A program made the translations under genes and the position numbers. Below the pieces are notes generated by a model. That model ran no database searches, had not been told where the DNA came from, and worked only from the letters and a program-made list of their open reading frames with translations. Of a stretch of DNA of 64,000 nt, positions 54,221 to 64,000 are shown one piece after another (the stretch's first letter is position 1; each line of letters opens with the position of its first letter). Location: NCBI GenBank assembly GCA_000507305.1, contig DF241428.1, positions 17,643 through 81,642 of the forward strand. Direction: 5' to 3'. The DNA is from Breviolum minutum Mf 1.05b.01. Its lineage: Eukaryota > Sar > Dinophyceae > Suessiales > Symbiodiniaceae.

Positions 54221-54299
54221 GTCCCTATGTAAATATATATTTGCAAGATGTATTTTAGATTTTCTATCTATATCTGAATCATCTTATCTACTGTAGAGA

Positions 54300-55925
54300 C
54301 TTTTTAGCACCTATCATATTTATGAGCATGTGGTGCAGTCCCGTGGCCCCACCCAATGGTACCGGTAGGACAATGACCCCCCGCCCCTGTGGGAGGAGTG
54401 AGGGTTCATCTCAATCAGTGATCCATGTAAAAGTAAAATGCTGAAAAGAAGGCCATGCAGAATTTGTAGTGAGACATGCCAAGCCTATGAATATCATTGA
54501 ACATCTACCATTCAGATCTCAGTGGGTTCGAGTTTGTTTTCTCAGTTGGATGACCACATGTCCTTGACAGATTCACGGTGATGCAGGACGGAGTAAAATA
54601 TACCAGTGGCATCCAGCGATGAAACATGGAGATTACACCCTTCAGATTTCAGTGTATAGATGGAAGGAGCCCCCAAGCAGGTAGGTGCTGTATTTCCCAT
54701 TGCATGCCAGCATCCAAACACCGAAGCAACACATTGTGATACCATGGAATAACATAGTCTGCCCCCTGCGTTTGGGCGTAGGGAAGGTTCAACCCAACCA
54801 GCCACAAGCCAACGGTGATAAATGATACTGGGTAAGGCAAGGTAAGCTACGATAAGGGTTGGGGAAGAAGATAGCTGGGACTTCACAACCCGACAGTGTC
54901 AAAGCACTGTAACTACCATGGTTGGAGAGATGTTTACGGTGCCAAAAGAGTCAAAAGCACAGATAATTATCACGGTTTTGTGCTTCCTGTAATGCATCCG
55001 TGAAGTGATGCAATTGGATACAATATGATGCTGTAGCATATGCTACGATGCAAGATGGTACGATCGAATCTACAACTGGAAAAATGTACACAAAAGCAAA
55101 TAGCAGGGTTTTGGAGGCCTAGGTGCTAAAATGCTGCAAAACAGGTGCTTTTGACGTGAATCCCAGGACGACTAACTGCGGGAGGCATCAACCAAAATAG
55201 AATGTGATATATAATATAATCAAAAAAAGTACGTCGAATCAAAGAATTGATGAAATAGCACCAACAAGGAAATTACCTCGCTGAAACCAAGCAAACAAGA
55301 AAGCAAGCACGCAAGGAAGCAAGCAAGGAAGAAGCAAGGAAGGAAGCGAGGAACGAAGGAAGTGCTAAAAAGAAAAAGAAGGAAAAGAAGAAAAAGGAAA
55401 AGAAAGGAAAAGAAGAAAAAGGAAAAGAAAGGAAAGGAAGGCAAATGAATCAAGAAGGCAAGGGAAGGAACGAAAAGCCGCAAGGTATGAAGGAAGGTGA
55501 ATGTACAGGCATCGCTGTACCGATTTCTGGAGTCCAATTGTGGACGGGAAGGCTTCATGTGATCCGGATGTCTTTTTCTGATCCCCCAGATTATTTGTTT
55601 TTTGATCTCTAGTCTGATCTCTATGTCAGTCTTTTTTATTCCTTTTTTATACCTTACCCGCACTGGCTGCAGCAGCAGGTTTTCGGCATGTTCCATGAAT
55701 TGTAGGAACGTCTCACTTAGGAATGCTTAGCACCTTTTTTTTCATTTTTTTGCGTCTCTACCTGTCAGACAAGTTCCGTTTCCTCTACACATTTTTCATA
55801 GACTGAGAGCTAGCTTCGCAGTAGGTTGGACAGAGTGGGATGGTTCTGGGATGTTCTGGGTGTAGGAACTGAGAATTCTCCACTGTTCGGATCATGTCCT
55901 TTAAAATGTTTTTCTTGTCGCGCAG
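54300..55925. other. Mostly non-coding; polypurine tract 55260-55460
   Basis: One micro-exon candidate (YRWKEPPSR) lies between GATTTCAG and GTAGGT at 54652-54679. The rest holds an A/G-rich low-complexity tract of AAGAAAGGAAGG words and AT-rich DNA. Confidence 0.5.
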
Positions 55926-55972
55926 GTGCACACTCAAGAACTTAAGCGCTTGCGACAGGCACAGAACGAATT
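55926..55972 (+). CDS. Candidate exon, coiled coil
   Basis: Between TTGTCGCGCAG and GTGACT: VHTQELKRLRQAQNEL, a heptad-like helix. Confidence 0.5.
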
Positions 55973-55999
55973 GTGACTGAAAAGTGCTGACACCACCGG

Positions 56000-57240
56000 T
56001 CTCTCTCTCTCTCTCTCTCTATGATGTCTTTGCATTAGATTTCCCCCCACCGTTGCGAATCAATTGGAGTTATTAGAGACTATGCAGTGTACCAGTCTAC
56101 CAGCCTGTCTACAAAAGTGAGTTATGTCCTGAGACAATCTCAACCACTACCGGGATGATGATGCTGATACTAATGGTTCAACAGATTTGGAAGATCGAAC
56201 GTCTACGGCCTATTTCATGTGTATTCCTGAAATTCTGTATTCCCTCCTCTCAGCCCTCTCAGCGTGAATTCATACTATGTAGACCCAAGCACTTGTTTAT
56301 AATACATTGGTGAACATACGAGGATACACGGATGAGCTGTCTTAAAATTCGATATTTAGTTTATCAATGTTTGGCGTGAAGGGCTCACAAACGAATTCGG
56401 TCACCATTTGGGATTAACTCATTCGCTACCGGGTTTCTGACACCGGTCTATGGAGAAAACGGATGGACGGACGAAGAGATGGATGGATCAATCAGAGTAT
56501 GGGTGGATCGATGGATGGACAGACAGACTGACGGACGGACAGATTGACATGAACCTGGGAATGAAACTTTATAAAATATAGATAGGCACGGAACTAAGTT
56601 ACCTGGATATGCATACTACTTGCATACACAACCTACGACAGTGGAATGCAAATGTAGTGTTCTTTCTTGATTGTATCAAATGTGTTGTCGAAGTTAAAGC
56701 AAAACACTATACCATAATACAACATATTCCTTTCTACCCCCAATCTGGCTCACTGCAATCTGAGCCAAAGAAGAAGGGCCCGCTGGGAACCATGCATAAT
56801 CAAAGGTGCCCCCTGAGAAAGTCGATCTAGTATACCTTAGGGAAGTGGACCAGTGCTGGAAAGCTTAGCATATTTCGGTACCATTGGCCTTGTGGTCAAA
56901 CCTCTGCCTTTGTGCTCCATCAAGTACAACCTCATTCCTTCACTGCGCCCTTCCGTTTGTTTTTATGGGAATAGTCTACGCAGCTTTACCTTCTGCCTTC
57001 TCTTTTGTGTTGCTCAACCTTGGAACTTGATAAGACGCGGAAAGAGAGTTAAGTGGAGAATGTTTGAGGCGCTACTCTGAGCAATTTCAAGCATGCAACG
57101 CATTTGACACATTTTAAAATGTAGAGTATATATATTTAGAGTATATACAATTTGTTGCTTTGCCTTTGCTATCAGATACTTCGCACTGACTTTCGCTTTG
57201 AACACTAAAGAAAAATAATGGAAGCTCTTGTGTATGTTGC
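56000..57240. other. Non-coding with short repeats
   Basis: (TC)n at 56002-56021 and a GGAT/GGAC tetranucleotide-like tract at 56457-56545. No supported exon. Confidence 0.5.
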
Positions 57241-57251
57241 TCGATGCACAG

Positions 57252-57318
57252 GATGTCGAAGCTTTGCACAATCAGAAAGAGCAGCTTCGGAAGCACCTTC
57301 AGGACAGGGCACATGATG
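57252..57318 (+). CDS. Candidate exon, coiled coil
   Basis: Between CGATGCACAG and GTTGTC: DVEALHNQKEQLRKHLQDRA then HD. Heptad pattern, no competing frame. Confidence 0.55.
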
Positions 57319-57749
57319 GTTGTCAGATTGTTGTCTGATGGTCGTAGAGTCTAGAGAGTGACTGTTCGCAATGGTTGCAAAGCAAGCGAGGATCAAGATA
57401 AGGAAAGACAGGCGCTCCGAAGATTTTGAAACTGTCAGGGCATGCCATGAAATGCTGTGAACATGACAGACCATGCATTCCTCCAAGAATAGTTAACAGT
57501 TAACGGATGTTAACGGGTTCAGCCTTGTGCTCTTTTGATCTTCAGAAAGCAGCGCTGTGAGGCCCCCGGTTTCTCATGTTCTTTTTTCTCCTGTTTTTTT
57601 GGTTTACTCTAGGATTTTTTTGCTTTTGGGTTTTGACTGGGTATGGCAAATGTTAGATGGAAGCAAATGCACACCACTACACTAATGCATCTTTTCACAA
57701 AGAATACATTCCGTTGGAAAAAATCTGCGGAACTTCTGATAAACCCCAA

Positions 57750-57975
57750 CAACCAAAAAAACCTTGAGAAAAAAAAACAAAAAACATCGAGAAAACCAAA
57801 AAAAACAAAAAAAACAAAAAAACCTAGGGTTTCAGGGAAAGGTTTTGGGGGTCACTTCTCCCAAATCCCTTGGTTTTTTTGTTTTTTTGGTTTCTTTGTT
57901 TTTTTTGGTTTTCTCGAGTTTTTTGTTTTTTTTGGTTTTCTTGAGTTCTTTTTTTTGTGTTTTTTGGTTTTTTGA
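57750..57975. repeat. A-rich/T-rich inverted repeat
   Basis: Poly(A) blocks broken by C (ACCAAAAAAAACAAAAAAAA) at about 57750-57832 are mirrored as their complement at about 57869-57975, leaving a loop of about 36 nt. Lys-rich or Phe-rich frames here are artefacts. Confidence 0.75.
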
Positions 57976-58139
57976 ATTTTCAGACGATTTCCCAGAAGCG
58001 TTTTTTCGATTTGCTTCCATATGGATTGTTCATAGCAGATGTTGCGCAGACTGCACCTTTTCCACAGAACTTTGCGCACGCTGCCCCACAGCATGTTTGT
58101 CTTTTTTTTNTAAGTATCTAATGTACCAACATGTGTCAT

Positions 58140-58738
58140 ATTGTATTGACAAAAACCCGTAAGGTAAAAATTGCGATGTGAAAATTGCGAATTATAAAAT
58201 GAGCTGAGCTGTCTATGAAAATATTTTGCTTTTGGCATAAATAGCTTGCCGTTCATTCAAAGTCAAGATTTGTGCTTTTTACATCCCGCTAAGAGCCGCA
58301 TCAACGCTTAGACCCCTCTCATATGACGGATATCTCATTTTTTAATAGGATACTTTCAAACAAGATATAATGATGGATATGTCATTTATTCCTAGACATG
58401 AGTTCATATCTATTCATTCTTTCACTTTATTCTATATGTTTCACTTATTATTTCACTCATCTCAATTTTCAACGTTACTTCAAACAAGATTTCTCCATTT
58501 TAAAACGACGAAAGAAATGCAGGTATCTATTCAATCAATCATTATTTATAGAATATGTAATATTTATTCTTATGACACCTCATAAAATAATGTACATGCA
58601 TGCATTTTTATTGACATTCAATTTGCTATTAACGCCAGATTCAAAAAAAACACAGATAGCTCAGCTCATTGTCTAAGTCACAATTTTCACATCGCAATTT
58701 TTGCCTTACGGGTTTTTGGAATCCATCGTCAATACAAT
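58140..58738. mobile_element. MITE-like element with about 64-bp terminal inverted repeats
   Basis: Left arm 58151-58214 and right arm 58654-58717 are inverted copies with about 90% identity (ends AAAAACCCGTAAGG / complement). An 11-bp outer pair, ATTGTATTGAC (58140-58150) and its complement (58728-58738), continues the symmetry, but with 10 extra bases on the right side. The interior is AT-rich and non-coding, as in non-autonomous DNA transposons. Confidence 0.75.
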
Positions 58739-58739
58739 T

Positions 58740-59570
58740 TCATTAAAGTATTTGTTGAATGAAGTCTATTTACTTACATGAAATATCTGTCGCCGATAAA
58801 TGTCAATATTAGGTCTAAAAACTTTTATGTCCTGTTCATATGTACATGACATACGGGATCATGTACATATAATAGGTCGTCAAAACAGGTGTAAAAAACA
58901 ACTGTTTTTATGGAAAATAGGGGGCCTCAGGACGCTGGCCTCTCTTGATCTTGTCCGGTACTATGCTGCAGCTGATGCAGCACTTGCTATTCGCTGAAGA
59001 CAGTTGACACTTCCTGGGCAGATTCACGAATCGCATTTGCTTAAAGCATGTGGTTTGCAGTTGTGCAGTGTAATCCTAATTTGCTGGTCTGCAAGCACAA
59101 TTTCTGCATTAATCCCATTGTATCCAATCATATGCGCACTTTGTACCTATTTATTTGTGGCTAAGTGGATTTCTATCTAATAGTTTTTGGTTTGCATTCC
59201 TACATTATGTTAATGTTGCTGGATATTACTAGCACGCATGTCAAATACTAAGATGCCTTTGCGTCAGCAGCACAGCAAGTGTTGGCAGCAAACTTTTACC
59301 ATATTATGCATTGAACGTATTAGTACTGCAGGAATTTTCAAAAACAATACTGGGGTGGTAAGAGGTCTTAACCCCACCTTGCAGCTGTAGCAATCATCCT
59401 CACAATGAGTCGTCCTCCTTATTTGTGTCCCCATCTCCGCGGTCAAGTCACTGTCATCAAACAATAAAGCAACGACATGACGCCGTAAATTGAAGGGGTG
59501 AAATGACCAAAGCAAGCCTCCCAGACATAGGTCTGAAGTCGGAGGGTTGATTTGCAAAACGCTCTTCCCA
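58740..59570. other. No firm feature
   Basis: One weak open frame (ASLDLVRYYAAADAALAIR, 58935-58996) without good boundaries; otherwise nothing recognised. Confidence 0.4.
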
Positions 59571-59575
59571 ATAAG

Positions 59576-59638
59576 GAGCAGCAGCATGCACATTCAAATC
59601 CACATGCAACTGCATCTAATGAAAAGCTCAACGAGAAG
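59576..59638 (+). CDS. Candidate exon, polar helix
   Basis: Twenty-one codons between TCTTCCCAATAAG and GTCCAA: EQQHAHSNPHATASNEKLNE then K. Phase 0. Confidence 0.45.
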
Positions 59639-60477
59639 GTCCAAGAGTGACTTGACAAGAATGCTATTGACACTGGAGAGTGAAAGTTTAGCCCGGGCAA
59701 GTCTGGGAAACGAGATCCTACAAACCATTGTCCCGCTTTCCCGCACCTTTGTGTGCAAGTTGCATTGCCAAATCGTGGTATAGTACAGTATAATTCAATA
59801 TAATTCATACACTATACTGTACATGCATAGGTGCCGTTCAGAATTCTCGTCTCAAAGGTTGTAACCGGTTGGAACAGTTGGAATTGAAGAGTTGATTTCA
59901 CATCTTCGGTATGAGGTGGGCCGCAACTACATGACGCACGTCACAAGCTAGGCGCTAGCATAGCGCTAGCGTCGCTGTAGAACAACATAGAACAACTGTA
60001 ATATATAGTAATATACAGCCAAATTCAGCCAAGAAGGGGGAAAATACAGTAGGAATGTTGCGCAAGCACCGCGCTAGCTTCGCAGCTGAAATGGAGCTGG
60101 AGAGCCACCTGCCTCGATAAGCGCCAACGCGGCACCTCCAAGCGCCAGCGAACCTAGCCGGGCATGACAGCACTGTCAGGTCATCGGCGACACAAGTTAA
60201 GGTCCTGGGCAGCGCGCATGCCACATAAGTGCTGTCTCGATTTTGATGATTTAGAGGTATGATAGGCACACGTGAAGATTGTGAGGCCGGCCGTGGTAAA
60301 AGGGCCGAGTTCAGGAAAAACATTTTGATCTGCACCCACACGCCACTGCAATATGCAGTGGTCTGACCCAGAACAGATGTCCGCATGATCTGCACCCACA
60401 TATACATACTGATTACTGTACGTTATACATACATTCTGCTTGTGTATGTCGTTTGATGTCGTTGTTCTTTTTTCAAG

Positions 60478-60716
60478 ACCAGCAGCACAAATAGCAGGAA
60501 GTGTGGCATTGAATTCAATCAATTGCAAACAAAACTCTAGGAGTCTTTTCACTAAGAGATGTCAGCAGCAGCACTCCCAAGCATGTTTGTTTGCGCGGTC
60601 ACCTTCCCGAGTCTGCACATCACGTTTGCAAGCAGTCATGCTGGCTCCAGCCGCGTTGGTTCATGACAATGGCGTGAAATGTTGCATGATAAAAGGGTCA
60701 AACATGCGTCCAAACT
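60478..60716 (+). CDS. Candidate exon, unknown protein
   Basis: After TTTTTTCAAG, an open frame to TGA containing AAQIAGSVALNSINCKQNSR and SRLQAVMLAPAALVHDNGVK. Probably only part is exon. Confidence 0.33.
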
Positions 60717-60778
60717 GATCCGAACGCCACCTTCACTTGCGGGATATGGCGGCCTTGTGATGTATTTGGATTGCAAAG

Positions 60779-60833
60779 AGTTGCCGAGGAGTTGCAGGAC
60801 AACTTCTTGTACGTGAAAGGCCAGCTGGACAAG
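60779..60833 (+). CDS. Candidate exon, coiled coil (set 8, exon a)
   Basis: Acceptor TTGGATTGCAAAG, donor GTGTCG: VAEELQDNFLYVKGQLDK. Ends in phase 0, matching the exon at 60948. Confidence 0.53.
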
Positions 60834-60947
60834 GTGTCGTTGGGGTACGAGGGTAGCATTCAGAACTGTACAAAGATGCCCTAGCTGGAATCGAAACCTT
60901 CAACCGGAGCACCAAGATGTTGCAGTATTTTTATAGTATTTTGCCAG

Positions 60948-61001
60948 GTTCAGGTGAAGCAAGCGGAGGCAGCAGAGAATGGTTCCTCGGATGGCCGCAA
61001 G
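60948..61001 (+). CDS. Candidate exon, coiled coil (set 8, exon b)
   Basis: Acceptor TATTTTGCCAG, GC-type donor GCAGCA: VQVKQAEAAENGSSDGRK. Exactly 18 codons, phase 0 at both ends. Confidence 0.5.
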
Positions 61002-61135
61002 GCAGCATTGTTTTTCATGTGGAAGGGCTTACATGGTTGTTTTGATGGACGCTTTTCAAGAACTGCAATCGGACACAACCAGCTTGAACCCATGCAATAC
61101 GGTCGTTTGATTTGCAGTGACTGTTTCTGTTGCAG

Positions 61136-61285
61136 GAACTGCAGAGGCACAAGCAAACCCTGCAAACTGTGACGGATGAGAGGCTGGACGAAAGTGATTT
61201 GAGCCACCGTCAAAACACGCCACGAGAAAACGATAGGAAACGCTTATGTGGCAGACAATTATTGAAACAACGCAAAAGAAACTGT
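61136..61285 (+). CDS. Candidate exon, coiled coil (set 8, exon c)
   Basis: Acceptor CTGTTTCTGTTGCAG; phase 0 continuing set 8: ELQRHKQTLQTVTDERLDES, then NDRKRLCGRQLLKQRKRNC. Ends at a GTGTAG donor or at the overlapping TAG. Confidence 0.53.
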
Positions 61286-61397
61286 GTGTAGCGACGGGAC
61301 CCGCCCAAAAGCGACACCCCCACCTGAACTTAAGTGTTAACTTGAGAATCACTTGGGTTCTTGTTTGGATCGTTTTGTATTCATTTGCAGCATAGTC

Positions 61398-61600
<203 letters not shown>

Positions 61601-61619
61601 GCAGGATTAGTGTGGTAGT

Positions 61620-62320
61620 CATGTTTTGCCACTGCCACTGCTAGTATTTCTGCCTTTGGTGCTGCTACCAATACTAAAGCTACTGCTACTCGGAGCACCA
61701 CTACGAACAGTCCTTGGAAGAAATGGCAGTCCCCCAAAGTTCAACAACTATTTAGCTTTCTTCAGCCTCTTTTTTCAGCAGAATGCACTAAAACGGATTT
61801 GTTCCCCAACCTCTCCAAAAGACATCGAATGAAAGCAGATCAAAAGAGTTCTTTGATCTTCAAAGGAAGTTCTTTCTGAATATTTCTCAATCTTCATAGT
61901 TTCCGAAGACAATATCAACAATATGGCAAAACTAGATAGTTCTTGGGGCCTTGTTCACGTTGACTTGTTTGGCATTTTCTCCAACGGAGACAATTTCAAC
62001 GAACCATACCAAAGAATGATTGTGGCTAATTAGAGTCTAGAATCTAGAATGCAGTCAGTAGGGTTCTTTTGATATATTGCAATAGATCGCACACTCTTGC
62101 CCCACAGGCACCTTTAGAGGTTCCTATCGGGCCGAAAACTCTCCTGAACCCATTTGTGCGTACGTATAGTTATATAAATATATCTTTTATCCTTGTACTT
62201 ATATATATATAAGATTATATGTAGTATGTAATTGTATTATATGTATGTTTATACAGTATACATACACTAGGTATTGCAATAAACTGCAGCACTGTATGTC
62301 CAGTGAACGCATATTTTTGC
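61620..62320. other. No supported feature
   Basis: AT-rich, with (TA)n near 62160-62230. No exon with paired signals. Confidence 0.45.
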
Positions 62321-62322
62321 AG

Positions 62323-62404
62323 AAACCGGCTGGCCAATCGACTGGAGAGCACGCTGAATATACTCGAGAAGGACTGGTTTGGCATGAGGCCTCGCTTGGA
62401 TGAA
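62323..62404 (+). CDS. Candidate exon, helical protein
   Basis: Acceptor GCATATTTTTGCAG, donor GTGTAT: NRLANRLESTLNILEKDWFG then MRPRLDE. One leading base belongs to the previous codon. Confidence 0.55.
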
Positions 62405-63099
62405 GTGTATTGAGTCAAAACGTGTGAGGAGAAAGCATATCATGAGCAGTCCGTGGAGCGGGTCACTTCTGTTCTTGGCCCAGCAACCAGTTGATCTTGT
62501 CTACCTGTCTATGCTAAACCTTCAGTGCATTTCAGGATGTGGGCCTTGGATTTCCATGCTTTCCTTTTCCCACCACTGGCATGGTCAATGCTAAAGACGA
62601 TCCGCAGAATGTTCTTCAGCACATGATTTGTACCCCGTCATTGTCATACACATGAGTTTCATGATTTCACGCAGACTATTTTTACTCTCCTTCTGACTTT
62701 TCGGTGCAAAAGTGCTTGGTGTCATTCTAACCATTGCGTGAGCACTTCGTTTCTGATTCATCTAAAATTACAATATAAGATGATAGTAGTATGTTCTGAT
62801 ATTGTTTCCTCATCTGGAGTTGAAGTCACGTTCACGATCAGCAATGCATTTTCACATTTCTCGTATTCCCCTCATCATTGTCTTCATCTTTTGACTTTGA
62901 GTGACTGGAGATGATGTGCACAGAACAGAATGCCTCTGTGAGGGCAAACAATTGTACAAGATCATGCAGCAAAAAAACCCTTGCTCGTCTTGAATCTTTC
63001 ACATTCTTTCACCAGTTTCCAACCGGTAGGGCTGGGAAAATCCGCAAGATTCAGCTTTTGATGCTTGCATGCATCCTGCGTGCTTTTCTCAGAATGAAG

Positions 63100-63193
63100 T
63101 TGCTCCGAGGCCAACTCCAAATTGATGGAGGCAAGAGGCTTAGATACACGTATGACTCGCACGTCTCAAGAAGCTACCAAAGTAGAGTACCAA
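63100..63193 (+). CDS. Candidate exon, helical protein (set 9, exon a)
   Basis: The frame reads SEANSKLMEARGLDTRMTRT then SQEATKVEYQ, ending at a GTAAAT donor in phase 0. The start is approximate; an in-frame TGA at 63095 limits it. Confidence 0.52.
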
Positions 63194-63253
63194 GTAAATA
63201 TATTTCTTATTGCATCTTATTGCTGTATTTCTCTTTTGTCTCTTCCGTTCCAG

Positions 63254-63367
63254 GAGAAAGACCGGATTGCGAAGGAAGTGGAGCGACTTTCCAAGTTGTG
63301 CCCACTTTCTGACACCCTCGATGCTCCCTGTTGCCATCTCGCATCCACAGACTACAGTGGTTGCAGT
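63254..63367 (+). CDS. Candidate exon, helical protein (set 9, exon b)
   Basis: Acceptor CTTCCGTTCCAG after a 60-nt intron; phase 0: EKDRIAKEVERLSKLCPLSD, then CCHLASTDYSGCS, before a GTAGAT donor. Confidence 0.5.
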
Positions 63368-63511
63368 GTAGATGGTTCCTCCTGGGGTGCCTCAAAGCCA
63401 GGTACACCGAATCTGCGAATCAGTTGCAATCAGGTGAGACCAATGGATCTGTGTTCAGGCAGGGTGACGTTGATTTGTTTGGCAGTATATTTCAATGTAA
63501 CTTTCATGCAG

Positions 63512-63559
63512 GTCGTACAACAGAGAAGCAACTCCCCCTGGTTTGACACTCTGCGGGAG
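63512..63559 (+). CDS. Candidate exon (set 9, exon c)
   Basis: Sixteen codons between CTTTCATGCAG and GTCTGA: VVQQRSNSPWFDTLRE. Phase 0; the gene probably continues past the window. Confidence 0.48.
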
Positions 63560-63910
63560 GTCTGATTCCGAAGCCAATCCAGTTGATCCAGCCTGCCCGC
63601 CACATTCAATACACAGACATTTTGAAGATTTTTGAAGAAATCTTTCATAGTGCCGTTTCATGGCTGGGAAAATTCAATAATCCAGAAGAGAGGGAGGCCA
63701 CTTTGTACCTAGAATCAATTCTGAAACCAGGGAGACCCAGTGCCTGCAACTGTTTGTAAACTGAACCTCTACCTGAGCCTTGAGCTCCTTCTGAGCTGGC
63801 TTTCATCACGTTATTGTACAAGATTGTACGAGTAGCCAGCAGTACTGTAGTAAGCTGTGAGTCTGGTTACCATGCCACGTTTTGACATGATGCACATATC
63901 ATATCATATC

Positions 63911-63914
63911 ATCA

Positions 63915-64000
<86 letters not shown>
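63911..64000. repeat. (TCG)n trinucleotide repeat at the window edge
   Basis: About 30 uninterrupted TCG units running off the end. CpG-rich, unlike the other trinucleotide tracts here. Confidence 0.95.

Noticed and set aside
57750-58020. Lys/Lys-Thr-rich frames on both strands
   Set aside because: Products of the A/T-rich inverted repeat at 57750-57975.

Overview
The window looks like nuclear DNA of a dinoflagellate, most probably a Symbiodiniaceae-type alga. The decisive sign is at 12395-12416: an exact copy of the 22-nt dinoflagellate trans-splicing leader, sitting inside the left terminal repeat of a retroelement. Supporting signs are sparse and very short exons, nearly all convincingly readable only on the + strand (unidirectional gene arrangement), introns that use GT, GC and probably GA donors, abundant simple repeats, and a retroelement of a kind common in these algae.

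Layout. 0-11.6 kb: tandem repeats (about 512-860 and 1880-2100), then many small + strand exon candidates, several joined by phase-compatible introns of 38-300 nt. 11.9-19.8 kb: an AT-rich pentanucleotide satellite interrupted by one tyrosine-recombinase (DIRS-like) retroelement of about 6.9 kb. It reads in order: terminal repeat with spliced-leader relic, tyrosine recombinase, Gag with zinc knuckle, methyltransferase-like domain, reverse transcriptase, RNase H, terminal repeat. It carries several frameshifts. 20-35 kb: more + strand exon candidates between microsatellites and a 148-bp tandem repeat. 35-37.6 kb: low-complexity minisatellite DNA, followed by a small LINE-type reverse transcriptase relic near 37.7 kb. 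38-45.4 kb: further exon candidates. 45.73-47.94 kb: the only long intact gene, an intronless S9A serine oligopeptidase (oligopeptidase B/prolyl oligopeptidase family). 48-64 kb: a chain of small exons, many encoding Glu/Gln/Lys/Leu-rich helix, which I read as one or more large coiled-coil proteins running off the right edge; a MITE-like element with long terminal inverted repeats lies at 58.14-58.74 kb.

Limits. Only the oligopeptidase and the retroelement are recognised families. The exon candidates were found by eye from open frames bounded by pyrimidine-AG acceptors and GT/GC/GA donors. How they group into genes, their exact ends and sometimes their frame are uncertain, and transcript data would be decisive. 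Several exon candidates are also open in a second frame. Single N bases at 860, 25745 and 58110 all lie in or beside repeats and suggest assembly joins.
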